A stretch of DNA of 64,000 bases from Paraburkholderia phenazinium (GTDB lineage: Bacteria > Pseudomonadota > Gammaproteobacteria > Burkholderiales > Burkholderiaceae). The stretch is taken from NCBI RefSeq assembly GCF_900142845.1, contig NZ_FSRU01000001.1, forward strand, positions 2,046,001 to 2,110,000, in the 5' to 3' direction. The position numbers and the translations under genes are program-made. A model generated the notes under the pieces. The model made no database searches. It had not been told where the DNA came from and saw only the letters and a list, made by a program, of their open reading frames with translations. This document shows positions 44,546-53,045 of this stretch, piece by piece (the first letter of the stretch is position 1; the number at the start of each line of letters is the position of its first letter).

Positions 44546-45535
44546 ATGTCGATCTACAACGACATTTTAGACCAGCAGGGTGGCAACCACAGGGCAGCAG
44601 GCGACCTTCATGAGGTTTTGTGGAGCAGGCTTCTTGCAAAGGAGGATCCGAGATTTCATAACGTGCGGCTCGCGGGTGGCGACGGCGGCGTGGACGGGAT
44701 CATTGTTACGGACCCGGCTTTAGGGAATGTTACCGTTTTCCAAGCAAAGTTTTTCAAAAACATCACTCAGAAAGCAAATCGAGACGCCATCTTAGAATCG
44801 TTTACCCGTGCTCATAATCACGGTTTTACAGTATCGGAATGGGTGCTGCTTGTACCGGTCCCGCTCTCCACCAAGGAAATCGACTGGCTCTCAAGCGGGG
44901 AGCTCCAAAGGCATGCAGGAGCCAGATTAGACATTTCGCGCAAGTGCCGACTCGATCAGTGCGTTGTCAAATATCGCGAGGGCTCCGAGCTAGAGAGGCT
45001 AGCCGAGCGGAACTTGACAGTCACGGCTGACCTTCTGCCGAAATCCGCTAAAGCGCTGCAGAAAATCATTGCTACCGAACGAAGACTCAAGACACGCCTA
45101 CAGCTTGAGATTGTCGATCGCCTGAGAACAATCAACGAAGACATCATTCGACAGCGCAAGATTGAGACGGTCCGGGCGCAGTCCGCCCTAAAAGCACTTC
45201 GAAAAGGCTGGGCCGACCATACCTTGATGTTAGATCAAACGCGGCGAGAAAACGCCGCACCGGGCCTCGTACAGGAATACACGCGCGACTTCATGGAATT
45301 CATCAGACAACGGCTAGATCTTGCATTTATGACGGAAGGCCTGTGCGAAGGCATCAGCGTCAAGTTAAGTGAAATTTTCGCAACGACATTTCACCTCAGC
45401 GCCGCGGCGGGACGGGCACAAATCCCCAATATGAAGGCTGAGAAAGCTACGATGTGGAAGCTACTCGGAACACTGCTGGATCAGTGCCGAGAGTTTGACA
45501 TCGAGCTTGCCAAAGCAGTAGGGAAATTTGTCTAG
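44546..45535 (+). CDS. Restriction-type PD-(D/E)XK protein with helical C-terminus
   Basis: A 329-residue protein. The N-terminal domain has Glu23 in LHEVLWSRLL, GGDGGVDGIIV with Asp50, and TVFQAKFF with Gln66 and Lys68, the E-D-QxK pattern of Mrr-like and other restriction-fold nucleases. The C-terminal 180 residues are helical and may be a coiled coil (IIATERRLKTRLQLEIVDRL). It could cut DNA or serve as a DNA-binding partner of the large NTPase. It is the third gene of the operon, after a 21-bp gap; the ribosome site is AAGGGG. I know of no described system with exactly this gene set. Confidence 0.7.
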   Translation: MSIYNDILDQQGGNHRAAGDLHEVLWSRLLAKEDPRFHNVRLAGGDGGVDGIIVTDPALGNVTVFQAKFFKNITQKANRDAILESFTRAHNHGFTVSEWVLLVPVPLSTKEIDWLSSGELQRHAGARLDISRKCRLDQCVVKYREGSELERLAERNLTVTADLLPKSAKALQKIIATERRLKTRLQLEIVDRLRTINEDIIRQRKIETVRAQSALKALRKGWADHTLMLDQTRRENAAPGLVQEYTRDFMEFIRQRLDLAFMTEGLCEGISVKLSEIFATTFHLSAAAGRAQIPNMKAEKATMWKLLGTLLDQCREFDIELAKAVGKFV

Positions 45536-45606
45536 GGCTTATCCATGCGTAGCTCCGCAACGACTAGCCATTGCTGTGGTTTGGAGCATGCTGAACGACT
45601 TCATGA

Positions 45607-46899
45607 TCAACGGCGATCAGGCGGGAACCCCAGAAGCGGCACTGGTCGATCCCCACCCTGATAGACGCTTATCCGCTCTATCAATTGAGGCAAAAGGGCG
45701 TCGACCTTTTCATTGTCCACATCGTGATGAGCGTGGGGCCGCTGACAGATCACCTCCTTCAACTCAGCAAGCGAAACGATCGAACTCGGATCGCGCAAAT
45801 CGGCCTCGGCGGTATCCAAGGCTTCGCGTGCGAGGTGCCTGGCGACATTGCTACAGTCTTCGCACAGGTCGTAAACAGTGTGCCGGTGCTGAGCCGTAGG
45901 GTCATAAAGTACCTTCTCCTTCACCTCAAATACCCATGGAGTCTTTCCAGATGGACGCACACACTGAAACCGCGATCGCTCACAGCAGCCGCACTGCCAA
46001 TCGGGTCCGACGCGACTCCAGAATTTACCTCTCGTTCCTTCCAGCAACTGAATGTCTTGCGCGGATGGAATAGCATTGCGTGCCTTTTTTGTCTTCTTGA
46101 GGCGCCACGACGCCGAACTCCCCCTCCTGACACTCGTACGATAGAGAAGCGTCTCCGGCACACCATTGGCGCCCAGGCGTCTCGCTAGTTCATCGAGTCC
46201 CGTCCAACTAAAAATTTCTTTGGCTCTTTTCTCAGTTCGAGCTGCGGTTACCTCGGACGCTTGATACCAATGAAGATTGCTAGCCGCCATCTTGGCGACT
46301 CTGCTTACCATAGCCATTCGCATTGCGAAGATGGCACGCCCCTCATCCCAGATTCTCCTGGCGATCGTGCCATCGATAAGATGCGGTCCCACGTTGGGTC
46401 GTGGTTCGACGAACTGCCTGATCTCTGCGGGGGAAAAGGAGAAGTCCTTATGTGTGCCTGCCAAGCGTTTTGCCTGTGCATCCGCATAATTGCAGTCGGA
46501 GCAGATTACCGTGTTGTCATAGGCAGAGAGTCCAAACGCCGTCCTGATCGCGAATTTCTCGGCCAGTTCATCCGCGACTACGACCTGCCTTTTTACCGCT
46601 TCGGCCAAAAACATTTTACGAACAAGGTCCCTCATATGATCGTGGTGCTCATGCAACTGACCCATAAGGAAGTGGTGCTGGTCAAGACGGACAATTTTGG
46701 GCTTTGAGCGTCCGCACGCGGGACACAGCCAATCCGAGCCAGTCATGACCCACCATCGATTGACGTGGATGCCCTTCGCACCAAACTGCTCTTTGAGGCT
46801 CGACATCGTAGACGAGTATTCGCTATCAATTCCGGTCAAACCCCTGTTGCCCAAAAAATCACGTAACTCATCAATGGTCGATATGTGACGGAAGTCCAT
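45607..46899 (-). CDS. HNH-type protein with two zinc-ribbon modules
   Basis: A 430-residue protein. The first module has CPACG (Cys59, Cys62), LDQHHF (His75, His76) and VICSDCNYADA (Cys133, Cys136, Asn137), which is an HNH nuclease with structural zinc. The second, near residue 320, has CGCCERSRFQC and, about 45 residues on, LCEDCSNVA, a further zinc ribbon without the HNH histidines. The HNH domain suggests DNA cleavage. It is convergent with the nuclease operon (71 bp between stops) and seems to be its own unit. A stand-alone restriction or defence effector is likely. Confidence 0.7.
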   Translation of the reverse strand: MDFRHISTIDELRDFLGNRGLTGIDSEYSSTMSSLKEQFGAKGIHVNRWWVMTGSDWLCPACGRSKPKIVRLDQHHFLMGQLHEHHDHMRDLVRKMFLAEAVKRQVVVADELAEKFAIRTAFGLSAYDNTVICSDCNYADAQAKRLAGTHKDFSFSPAEIRQFVEPRPNVGPHLIDGTIARRIWDEGRAIFAMRMAMVSRVAKMAASNLHWYQASEVTAARTEKRAKEIFSWTGLDELARRLGANGVPETLLYRTSVRRGSSASWRLKKTKKARNAIPSAQDIQLLEGTRGKFWSRVGPDWQCGCCERSRFQCVRPSGKTPWVFEVKEKVLYDPTAQHRHTVYDLCEDCSNVARHLAREALDTAEADLRDPSSIVSLAELKEVICQRPHAHHDVDNEKVDALLPQLIERISVYQGGDRPVPLLGFPPDRR

Positions 46900-47089
46900 C
46901 TCTCAATCTCGTTCAAAAGTGCTCATCGATCTTCCCTGTGCAATCAAACAAAGGCGACACGCCTGAAGTGATCGCAGCGGCTAGCACGCGCTCAAGGTGA
47001 CACACTCCAGTTGCGCTTCCGCTGTGTGAATCGTTGCACGTTGTACACCTGAGTCGCCCGCAAGTGCACAGATCGCTGAATCGGGGTGA

Positions 47090-48016
47090 TCAAAATGAAA
47101 CTGGACGAGGGCCTAGCGGCGGCACCGGGATTGGAACGTTGTGAAGCTCCCGAACCAGGTCCTTGTACGCATTTTCTGCATCCGGGCCGTCGGTCAGGTC
47201 CAAATATCTCCGTCCCTGCAGATCGTGGGGGACGAAAGCTTCGCCGACGGAAGATCGGCGCACAACAGGAATGAATTTATTTGTTCCGACGTCATGCATG
47301 ATGTGACTGCTTACGAGCATCTGTTCATAGCCCACACCGCCCTGCCGTTCGTATCCCCTGCGCACATATTGCTCGGTTGAGATAACAAGCACGCGATCAC
47401 TTTCTCGGACGCCCCTGACCATAAACGTGCTCAGGTCCTCACCAAGGCCGAGATGCCACTGATCCAGGACTACGTCGATGCCGTCGCGCCGCAGAGCCGT
47501 CGCCAGTTGCGCGACCCATGTACGATGCTCCGGTGAATCCCAGGAATATGAGATGAAAACGCGCGGAGGTCGCGCTTGCGGCGCGAGTATCGGATTGGAT
47601 GTAATGCGTGCAGCGTGAAGTATTTGGCCGAGATCGACGTTCTTGACTGCCCAATGGGTACGGTTGACCTCCCCCTTGGACCCGATATCCAGTGCATCCA
47701 ACAGGCCCGAAAAAACTTGTGGAGATATTTCCGGGATGGTGGGATCAAGCGCAAACGTCAAGCCGAATTCTGACTGCCTGCTCGTCAGCCCGGTAATCCG
47801 GCCGACGCGGGCGGGAGCCTTAAGATATTTCTCGTACGCAAATAGAGTGGGCAATGACATCAGCGCGGCGAGCGCGCTCTCGTCCGAAATGCTGAAACGC
47901 TGCTTCACACTATCATGCGTATATTCGAAGACCCGGTCGTAACCCATCGTCCACGATGTACCGGTCCAAGCTTCGTCATTGCCGGACATCAGCAAATTGT
48001 AATATTGGTTTTGCAT
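47090..48016 (-). CDS. TIR/SEFIR-domain protein
   Basis: A 308-residue protein. The C-terminal domain from residue 150 reads PPRVFISYSWDSPEHRTWV, then DVVLDQWHLGLGEDLSTFM and GVGYEQMLVSSHIM, with Glu231 as the candidate catalytic glutamate. The FISYSxDSPEH start is typical for SEFIR/TIR domains. The N-terminal 148 residues are of unknown type and may sense the trigger. TIR domains in bacterial defence cleave NAD+ or make signalling nucleotides. It follows the Abi_C-like gene after 24 bp on the same strand, and AGGGATTCTC precedes the ATG, so the two are a likely operon. Confidence 0.78.
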   Translation of the reverse strand: MQNQYYNLLMSGNDEAWTGTSWTMGYDRVFEYTHDSVKQRFSISDESALAALMSLPTLFAYEKYLKAPARVGRITGLTSRQSEFGLTFALDPTIPEISPQVFSGLLDALDIGSKGEVNRTHWAVKNVDLGQILHAARITSNPILAPQARPPRVFISYSWDSPEHRTWVAQLATALRRDGIDVVLDQWHLGLGEDLSTFMVRGVRESDRVLVISTEQYVRRGYERQGGVGYEQMLVSSHIMHDVGTNKFIPVVRRSSVGEAFVPHDLQGRRYLDLTDGPDAENAYKDLVRELHNVPIPVPPLGPRPVSF

Positions 48017-48040
48017 GAGAATCCCTGCGTAACGTTGTGC

Positions 48041-48808
48041 TTACAATCCCGAGCCGAGTTTTCGCTTCAGCAGAAACCAGCACATGCCCAGCGCGAGTGA
48101 TCGGCCGAGCCGAGCCATCTGCTCTTCTGAGACTCCGACTGGCCGATGAGACCCGGGGCTGATGAAACCATAGACGCCGGCCAAGCCTTTCTCTTCCTCC
48201 ATACTAATCAGTCCGGCTGTCTTCAGATAGGAGATCACGCCCCCCCATTTTGCTGGGTTGTAGTTCTGGTCCTTCAATGCCTTCAGGCTTTCTGCGATAT
48301 CCACAGCAAGTGTCTCAAGCGCGACGCGGGCGGCGTTGAGAGATGCGTTGTAATTCGGAGGCGTCACACGAAACATTTCTGTCGATTCGTTAATCTTGCG
48401 AATGATCTCTGAAGCACGTGATGCGGCGCAGCTTCCCAACTCCCGCAACAGATCATCGTCGACCGGAGCGGCATCCCCGATTGACGGATCGCTCGCCCGG
48501 ATCTCCCTGTCCTCAACCACGTAGCCATCGAGCACGAGACATTGCACAAGGTCGATCCAGCGTTCTTCGAAGCGGTACCTTGGGCTAACTGCGGACCGCA
48601 GGTTGCCTTGCGTGCGAACAATTTCGTCAAGCAGGACCATCATTGCATTCTGATCGGCGCGGGTCAGCGTATCCGTGAGGCCGCGAAGCAGCAGCGCCGG
48701 ATACAGATCCGAAAAGATACCGGCCTTGCCGAGCAGTACGGTGCAGACCGTCGGCTCCTGAAGGGCCAAAAACTGACACAGCGATAGCCTTGTTCGTTGA
48801 CTAAGCAT
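48041..48808 (-). CDS. Abortive-infection C-terminal-like (Abi_C) protein
   Basis: A 255-residue soluble helical protein. The last about 90 residues read WGGVISYLKTAGLISMEEEK, GLAGVYGFISPGSHRPVG and ARLGRSLALGMCWFLLKRKL, which resembles the Abi_C (Pfam 14355 type) C-terminal domain from memory. The N-terminal half is not recognised. I chose ATG 48808, with GAGGGCG upstream, over the frame start at 48970. It is the first gene of a pair with the TIR protein. In such pairs the Abi_C-like protein may be the sensor or regulator. Confidence 0.6.
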   Translation of the reverse strand: MLSQRTRLSLCQFLALQEPTVCTVLLGKAGIFSDLYPALLLRGLTDTLTRADQNAMMVLLDEIVRTQGNLRSAVSPRYRFEERWIDLVQCLVLDGYVVEDREIRASDPSIGDAAPVDDDLLRELGSCAASRASEIIRKINESTEMFRVTPPNYNASLNAARVALETLAVDIAESLKALKDQNYNPAKWGGVISYLKTAGLISMEEEKGLAGVYGFISPGSHRPVGVSEEQMARLGRSLALGMCWFLLKRKLGSGL

Positions 48809-48988
48809 GACACGCCCTCTTTCTATGATCCACGGTTGCTGCGTCTTCCGGTGTGCGACCCTTGCGCGGAACCGTCGCGGGAACAAGCGAAGGTCGAGGG
48901 AAGCCGGAACAGCGCTCTTAATCTGGACTCGCAGAAGAAAATCAGTAGAAAAGCAGTCCGGCAAACGCACGAAGATAGAAATGAACTG

Positions 48989-50935
48989 CTAGCTCAATAA
49001 CGGCCAGTCTTGCGGGATAAGCTTGACCCCGTTGCGCCATCGCTCACGCACGGCAGTCTGAAATCGTGGGTCATCGCTGAAGTCCGGGTGGTCAGTGATA
49101 ATAATCTGGAAGCGGCCTTTTTCCTCTTCAATCACGTCAAATATCAACTTGTAAAGCGCCTTGACCGCCTTCCGGTCCGTATCGATTTTGCTGGTATCCA
49201 CGTTTCCGCGCTGGACGGCATCGGGAGAGAAGTGTGCCTGCGAAAGCTGATCGAGCAGAAGAAATGAGGGAACGGGACGCTTTCGTTCCGCGAACCACTT
49301 GTGCAGGGCAAGATGCGCAACGATGTGGTAGCCAACGTGGTTTTCTCCGCTACCAATTTCTCGCATCGGGATCGGCCGATTCGGGGTGTCTGCAACAATA
49401 GTCAGCGCCCTCGGGTCGAGGCGCAGCGGACTATCCGAGTATTCGAGGTCGACACGTTCAGCGAAGTCGGAGAGACTGCGGTTGACGTTGGATAGGCAAG
49501 ACTCCAGACGTTCCTGGATGGCGTCGGTACTGACGGCCTCGTAGATCTCCAGTTCCTGCTCTCTAAGCTTTGCAAGCTTGTTGCGTTGCTCACTTACGTC
49601 GGGCATCTCCGGAATGTTTTCGACGTATAGGCTGATACGTCCAACTACCAGGGCCTGACGCGCCTCTGTGTCCGATGCGAGCTGTAGTCGCGTGCTTGAC
49701 CGCTTGATGGAACCAAGTAACTCGCGATTCGTCTCTAGGTCGCGACGGTTCTCTATGAGTTTTTGTTCAATCTCGACAATCGCGGATTCAATGCGCGGCG
49801 TCGCCGAATCCATCGCGCCGCCGCGCTCTCCGATATTATCCTTCGCTGCGCGCAGTTCATCGATTGACGGTGCAGCGGACGCTGCCGGAAGGTCCTGCAG
49901 GCACAATGGGCACGCGTGACCTTGAGCAGAAGGTTCAAAGACGGAAATTGCCTCCAGTCGCGCGACATGCTCGGCGGCTTCTTTTGCGAATCCCCGAGAA
50001 TTGCCTTCAAACGCGCGTGCCCTGTCAATTGCAGCCTGTATGGCGCGTTGTGCCTGCAATAACTCAGTACGTTTCTGTGTCAGTCTATGGAATTCGGCCT
50101 GGTCATCACCTTCGGCAACAGGCGGAGCGATCGGAGAGTTCTGTATTCGTTTCAGGACTTCCACTTTCTCCGCCCACGAAGTGTCATCCGCGATCTCGGT
50201 CAGCCCGACCGATTTAGCCTCTGCCAGCAGGGTGTCAGCACGACTTACGCCGTCGCCGACGATTGCGGATGCTTCGGCCAGCCGCTTTTCGAGTTGCCGG
50301 ATTTCGGCGCGGACCTGTTTCAGCAGTTGCTGGTTCCGGATGTATTCGTCGGTAACGGCTCCAAGAAAGTACGGCAAGGTGTCCTTGATCGCCTGGGCTA
50401 CGAAGCGATCGCTAGCACCATGAAACAGGACACCCTTCTGGCCGACCTCGTTTTGTGACTGGAAGCAAAACGTGAGCGCATGATTGAAGGTCGCGGACAG
50501 CGGCGGACGTGAGTGTCCTGCCGGCGGCTCGTGCAGATAGTCTGTTATCCCCACCCAGGACGCCAGCATCGCCGCCAGCCCGTCGGTGTTCGTGGTCTGC
50601 CGAAGTTCGGAGGCTTGTGGAATATCGAGCGATTGGCCGATCTTGATGAAAACTGCCTCGTTCGATTTGCCGTTACCGACAGGCAGCTTCCGCGCTATAA
50701 ACGCCTGCCCGTGCGTTGTCTGCAACAAAAGACCAAACCATCCGGCGCCCCGCCGGATGATTCCCTCGGGAACATCGAGTGCGGACGAGCCGAAGCAATA
50801 GTCGATTACGCCGAGGATTGCGGATTTTCCCGTGCGCGAGTCGCCGGAGATGATGTTCACCTTTCCGGGCTCCAATGGCAATACCCGGTGACGACCGTCA
50901 TGACTATATGCGACGATCGCTCTTATCTGAATCAT
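48989..50935 (-). CDS. ABC-3C system SMC-like ATPase (DUF3732)
   Basis: A 648-residue SMC/RecN-like ABC ATPase. Walker A is GDSRTGKSA (residues 31-39). Coiled coil lies on both sides of a zinc-hook-like CPLC (Cys342, Cys345). The C-terminal half contains the DUF3732 features REIGSGENHVGYH and PSFLLLDQLSQAHFS. In ABC three-component systems this is the DNA-end-sensing or translocating ATPase that controls an effector. Its ATG overlaps the stop of the middle-component gene by ATGA, so the start is 50935 and not the longer frame to 51022. It is the last gene of a three-gene operon. Confidence 0.85.
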   Translation of the reverse strand: MIQIRAIVAYSHDGRHRVLPLEPGKVNIISGDSRTGKSAILGVIDYCFGSSALDVPEGIIRRGAGWFGLLLQTTHGQAFIARKLPVGNGKSNEAVFIKIGQSLDIPQASELRQTTNTDGLAAMLASWVGITDYLHEPPAGHSRPPLSATFNHALTFCFQSQNEVGQKGVLFHGASDRFVAQAIKDTLPYFLGAVTDEYIRNQQLLKQVRAEIRQLEKRLAEASAIVGDGVSRADTLLAEAKSVGLTEIADDTSWAEKVEVLKRIQNSPIAPPVAEGDDQAEFHRLTQKRTELLQAQRAIQAAIDRARAFEGNSRGFAKEAAEHVARLEAISVFEPSAQGHACPLCLQDLPAASAAPSIDELRAAKDNIGERGGAMDSATPRIESAIVEIEQKLIENRRDLETNRELLGSIKRSSTRLQLASDTEARQALVVGRISLYVENIPEMPDVSEQRNKLAKLREQELEIYEAVSTDAIQERLESCLSNVNRSLSDFAERVDLEYSDSPLRLDPRALTIVADTPNRPIPMREIGSGENHVGYHIVAHLALHKWFAERKRPVPSFLLLDQLSQAHFSPDAVQRGNVDTSKIDTDRKAVKALYKLIFDVIEEEKGRFQIIITDHPDFSDDPRFQTAVRERWRNGVKLIPQDWPLLS

Positions 50936-51447
50936 GGCTGAAGTCCCAGAAGCGCAAGCGTGGTAGCAGATGTTCCGTTCTTTTGTAGCCAGCGGCCTAC
51001 AAACTGGCCCCGGCGGGCGCAATCCTGCACATCAGGACCCGCGTGTTTCACATAGCTCGTCATTTTCTTTTTTGCGCTGTCAATCGGAGCCACGCTCGGC
51101 CCGACAGTAATAAGCGCCCCGTGATGAACGCCAAAAATGATTGCTTCCCTCACGTAGGGTCGCAATATTTCGACTCCCCTTGCGATCGCGGATCGCTCAA
51201 GCGGATTATCCTGAAGCCAGGCGATGAGAGAGGTTCGGATGGTGCTGGGTAGCTGCGAGCGCGTCTGGCCACGAAGCACGAGGCTTGTAGCCACAAACGA
51301 TAGTTCCAGCGGCAAACCGTCTTCGTCTGATTCCGTCGAGAGCGCCTCCTCCCTGTATCCCAGCGCGATGTGCCACAGGACAACCGCACAGAATGCAGGA
51401 TTCAGGAGATTGCGCTGCTCAATAGTTCGCTCGTGCCATGATGTCAT
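50932..51447 (-). CDS. ABC-3C system middle component
   Basis: A 171-residue protein of the three-component-system middle component type. Features are WHERTIEQRNLLNPAFCAVV at the N-terminus, FVATSLVLRGQTRSQLP, SLIAWLQDNPLE and PYVREAIIFGVHHGAL. These proteins are thought to link the ABC ATPase to the effector. It overlaps both neighbours by ATGA (the upstream gene stop at 51444, the ATPase start at 50935). Confidence 0.85.
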   Translation of the reverse strand: MTSWHERTIEQRNLLNPAFCAVVLWHIALGYREEALSTESDEDGLPLELSFVATSLVLRGQTRSQLPSTIRTSLIAWLQDNPLERSAIARGVEILRPYVREAIIFGVHHGALITVGPSVAPIDSAKKKMTSYVKHAGPDVQDCARRGQFVGRWLQKNGTSATTLALLGLQP

Positions 51448-52658
51448 GACGTACTGTCCTCGGCGTGCAGGTCGAGAAGTGCTTCAAGACGCCCTGCAAA
51501 ATCGGGATGCCAGCCGAGCCGCCGCTCGTCGGCAAGCATATGCAGTGACCCGCGACATACCCACGGAACACTGACGCCTTTCTTGATAGGCACCAATCCG
51601 TCTTCCGCCCACTTCAGAATTGCCCGGCCAGCCCGCTTCATCTCTTCTTCGCCCGCGGTCTCTTGCAGTTCATCACAAACCTGGGCGCGGATGAGTTCCC
51701 ATTCGCGAAGCAGCCGCGTTTCGTATTGCTTCAGATCAGTCTCAAAAAGCAGATCATGGCGGGTCCAGAGGGATCTCTGACGGAATGCCTGCAAGTAACT
51801 TGTGATCGCATTATGGATGCGAAACCTGCTGCCACCGACCAGTTCGACCTGCTTGTAGAACGGACGATTAGCAAACTCTGGCAAAGAATCGAGCGCGATC
51901 ATCAGCGCATCGATTTCCTGATCAATAGGTAACGAATCAGGCTTCAACGACTCCTGTATTTCAAGAATCTGCGCATCCATTTCCGCACGGCTGATGCCGT
52001 CATCGGCACTTACGAGTCCGTGGACCACGCGGCTCAGCCACCAGCCCTCAAGCATCTGGACGGCCATTTCATGGTGATGCAGTGAGACGTGGTAAAGCTC
52101 TGACTGCAACTGATCAGTGATTTCGTCCACGTTCGGCTGCGCTGGGACCACGAAGATATTCTCGAGGAGCGCCTTTCTCGCGCCGTCTTCCAAAGCGAGA
52201 TAGGCTTTGAAGATATCGGAAAGCTCTTCGTTCGTTGACGTAGTAGCGGCGTGCTTCAAAAGCTTCGCGGCGGTTTCCACGTTCCGCTTCGTCTGGTCGC
52301 AAGAAAGTGCCTCACATGCCGTTCCTTCCGAGACGGTGGACGTCGTGATCAGGAAATGCGAGACAGCTACCGGGATCTCGCCGGACGAAGAACCGACCAG
52401 CCAGACGCGCAATGTCTTCCAGAGCTCGGCGCTTAGGTCACCAAGGCTCGCGGCGGTATTGAGTGCATGTTTCGTTTGCAACACCGCAACAGAATCACCG
52501 TCGGCGTGAAAACTCACGTCATCGAGTGCTTCAATTTTGACAACGAAGTCTGCAGTCCGGCTTTTCCTGACTGCCCACACTAGCGCAAGCCGAACCTGAT
52601 AGATGTAGCCGAGCATTGATGGCCCGGCGTTGAAAGCACTAACGCTCGTCTGCTTCAT
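51444..52658 (-). CDS. ABC-3C effector with N-terminal PD-(D/E)XK-like domain
   Basis: A 404-residue protein. The N-terminus has MLGYIYQVRLALVWAV, then VVKIEALDDVSF (Glu43, Asp46/47) and VLQTKHA (Gln61, Lys63), the dsDNA-nuclease-like pattern seen in ABC-3C and DUF4297-related effectors. The C-terminal 300 residues are the helical ABC-3C C-terminal domain (KQVELVGGSRFRIHNAITSY, RAILKWAEDGLVPIKKG, SLHMLADERRLGWHPDF). It is the first gene of the operon. I placed the start at ATG 52658, with AGGAG upstream, because the frame to 52886 has no family sequence before it. Confidence 0.8.
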   Translation of the reverse strand: MKQTSVSAFNAGPSMLGYIYQVRLALVWAVRKSRTADFVVKIEALDDVSFHADGDSVAVLQTKHALNTAASLGDLSAELWKTLRVWLVGSSSGEIPVAVSHFLITTSTVSEGTACEALSCDQTKRNVETAAKLLKHAATTSTNEELSDIFKAYLALEDGARKALLENIFVVPAQPNVDEITDQLQSELYHVSLHHHEMAVQMLEGWWLSRVVHGLVSADDGISRAEMDAQILEIQESLKPDSLPIDQEIDALMIALDSLPEFANRPFYKQVELVGGSRFRIHNAITSYLQAFRQRSLWTRHDLLFETDLKQYETRLLREWELIRAQVCDELQETAGEEEMKRAGRAILKWAEDGLVPIKKGVSVPWVCRGSLHMLADERRLGWHPDFAGRLEALLDLHAEDSTS

Positions 52659-53045
52659 CGTGTGTTGGCTCCTGCTCACCGCGCTCGGATTACGTGCAAC
52701 TGCTCGGCACATTGCGGGCATCCACCTTCTGGTGAAAGCGCGGCAGACCAGGTCAAGGTCTCGACATAAAACGGGGTGCCTGTGATGGCACTGGGGTTGC
52801 CCGGTCCATTGCGGGGGGCGCAAGGCAGGGGCAAGTATTCGCGCTGGTCGTACGCCTTGAATGCAGTCGACGCTGCAGCATCTCATTGAATATGCGATTT
52901 ATATGAGACTGCGGAACATCGTCGGCTTTCGCCCCGGACTTGTCGAAACAGAGATTGGCGCTCTCGTCCGCCATGTTGCCCCCGATTTCTTATGGTGTTA
53001 AATAGCAAAGTGATTCTCTCACATTATGTTTATGTGTTGCAGGGA
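52659..53045. other. Gap between ABC-3C operon and integrase, 387 bp
   Basis: It should carry the promoter of the ABC-3C operon. Nothing else is recognised; the region 52985-53045 is AT-rich and lies after the integrase stop. Confidence 0.4.
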
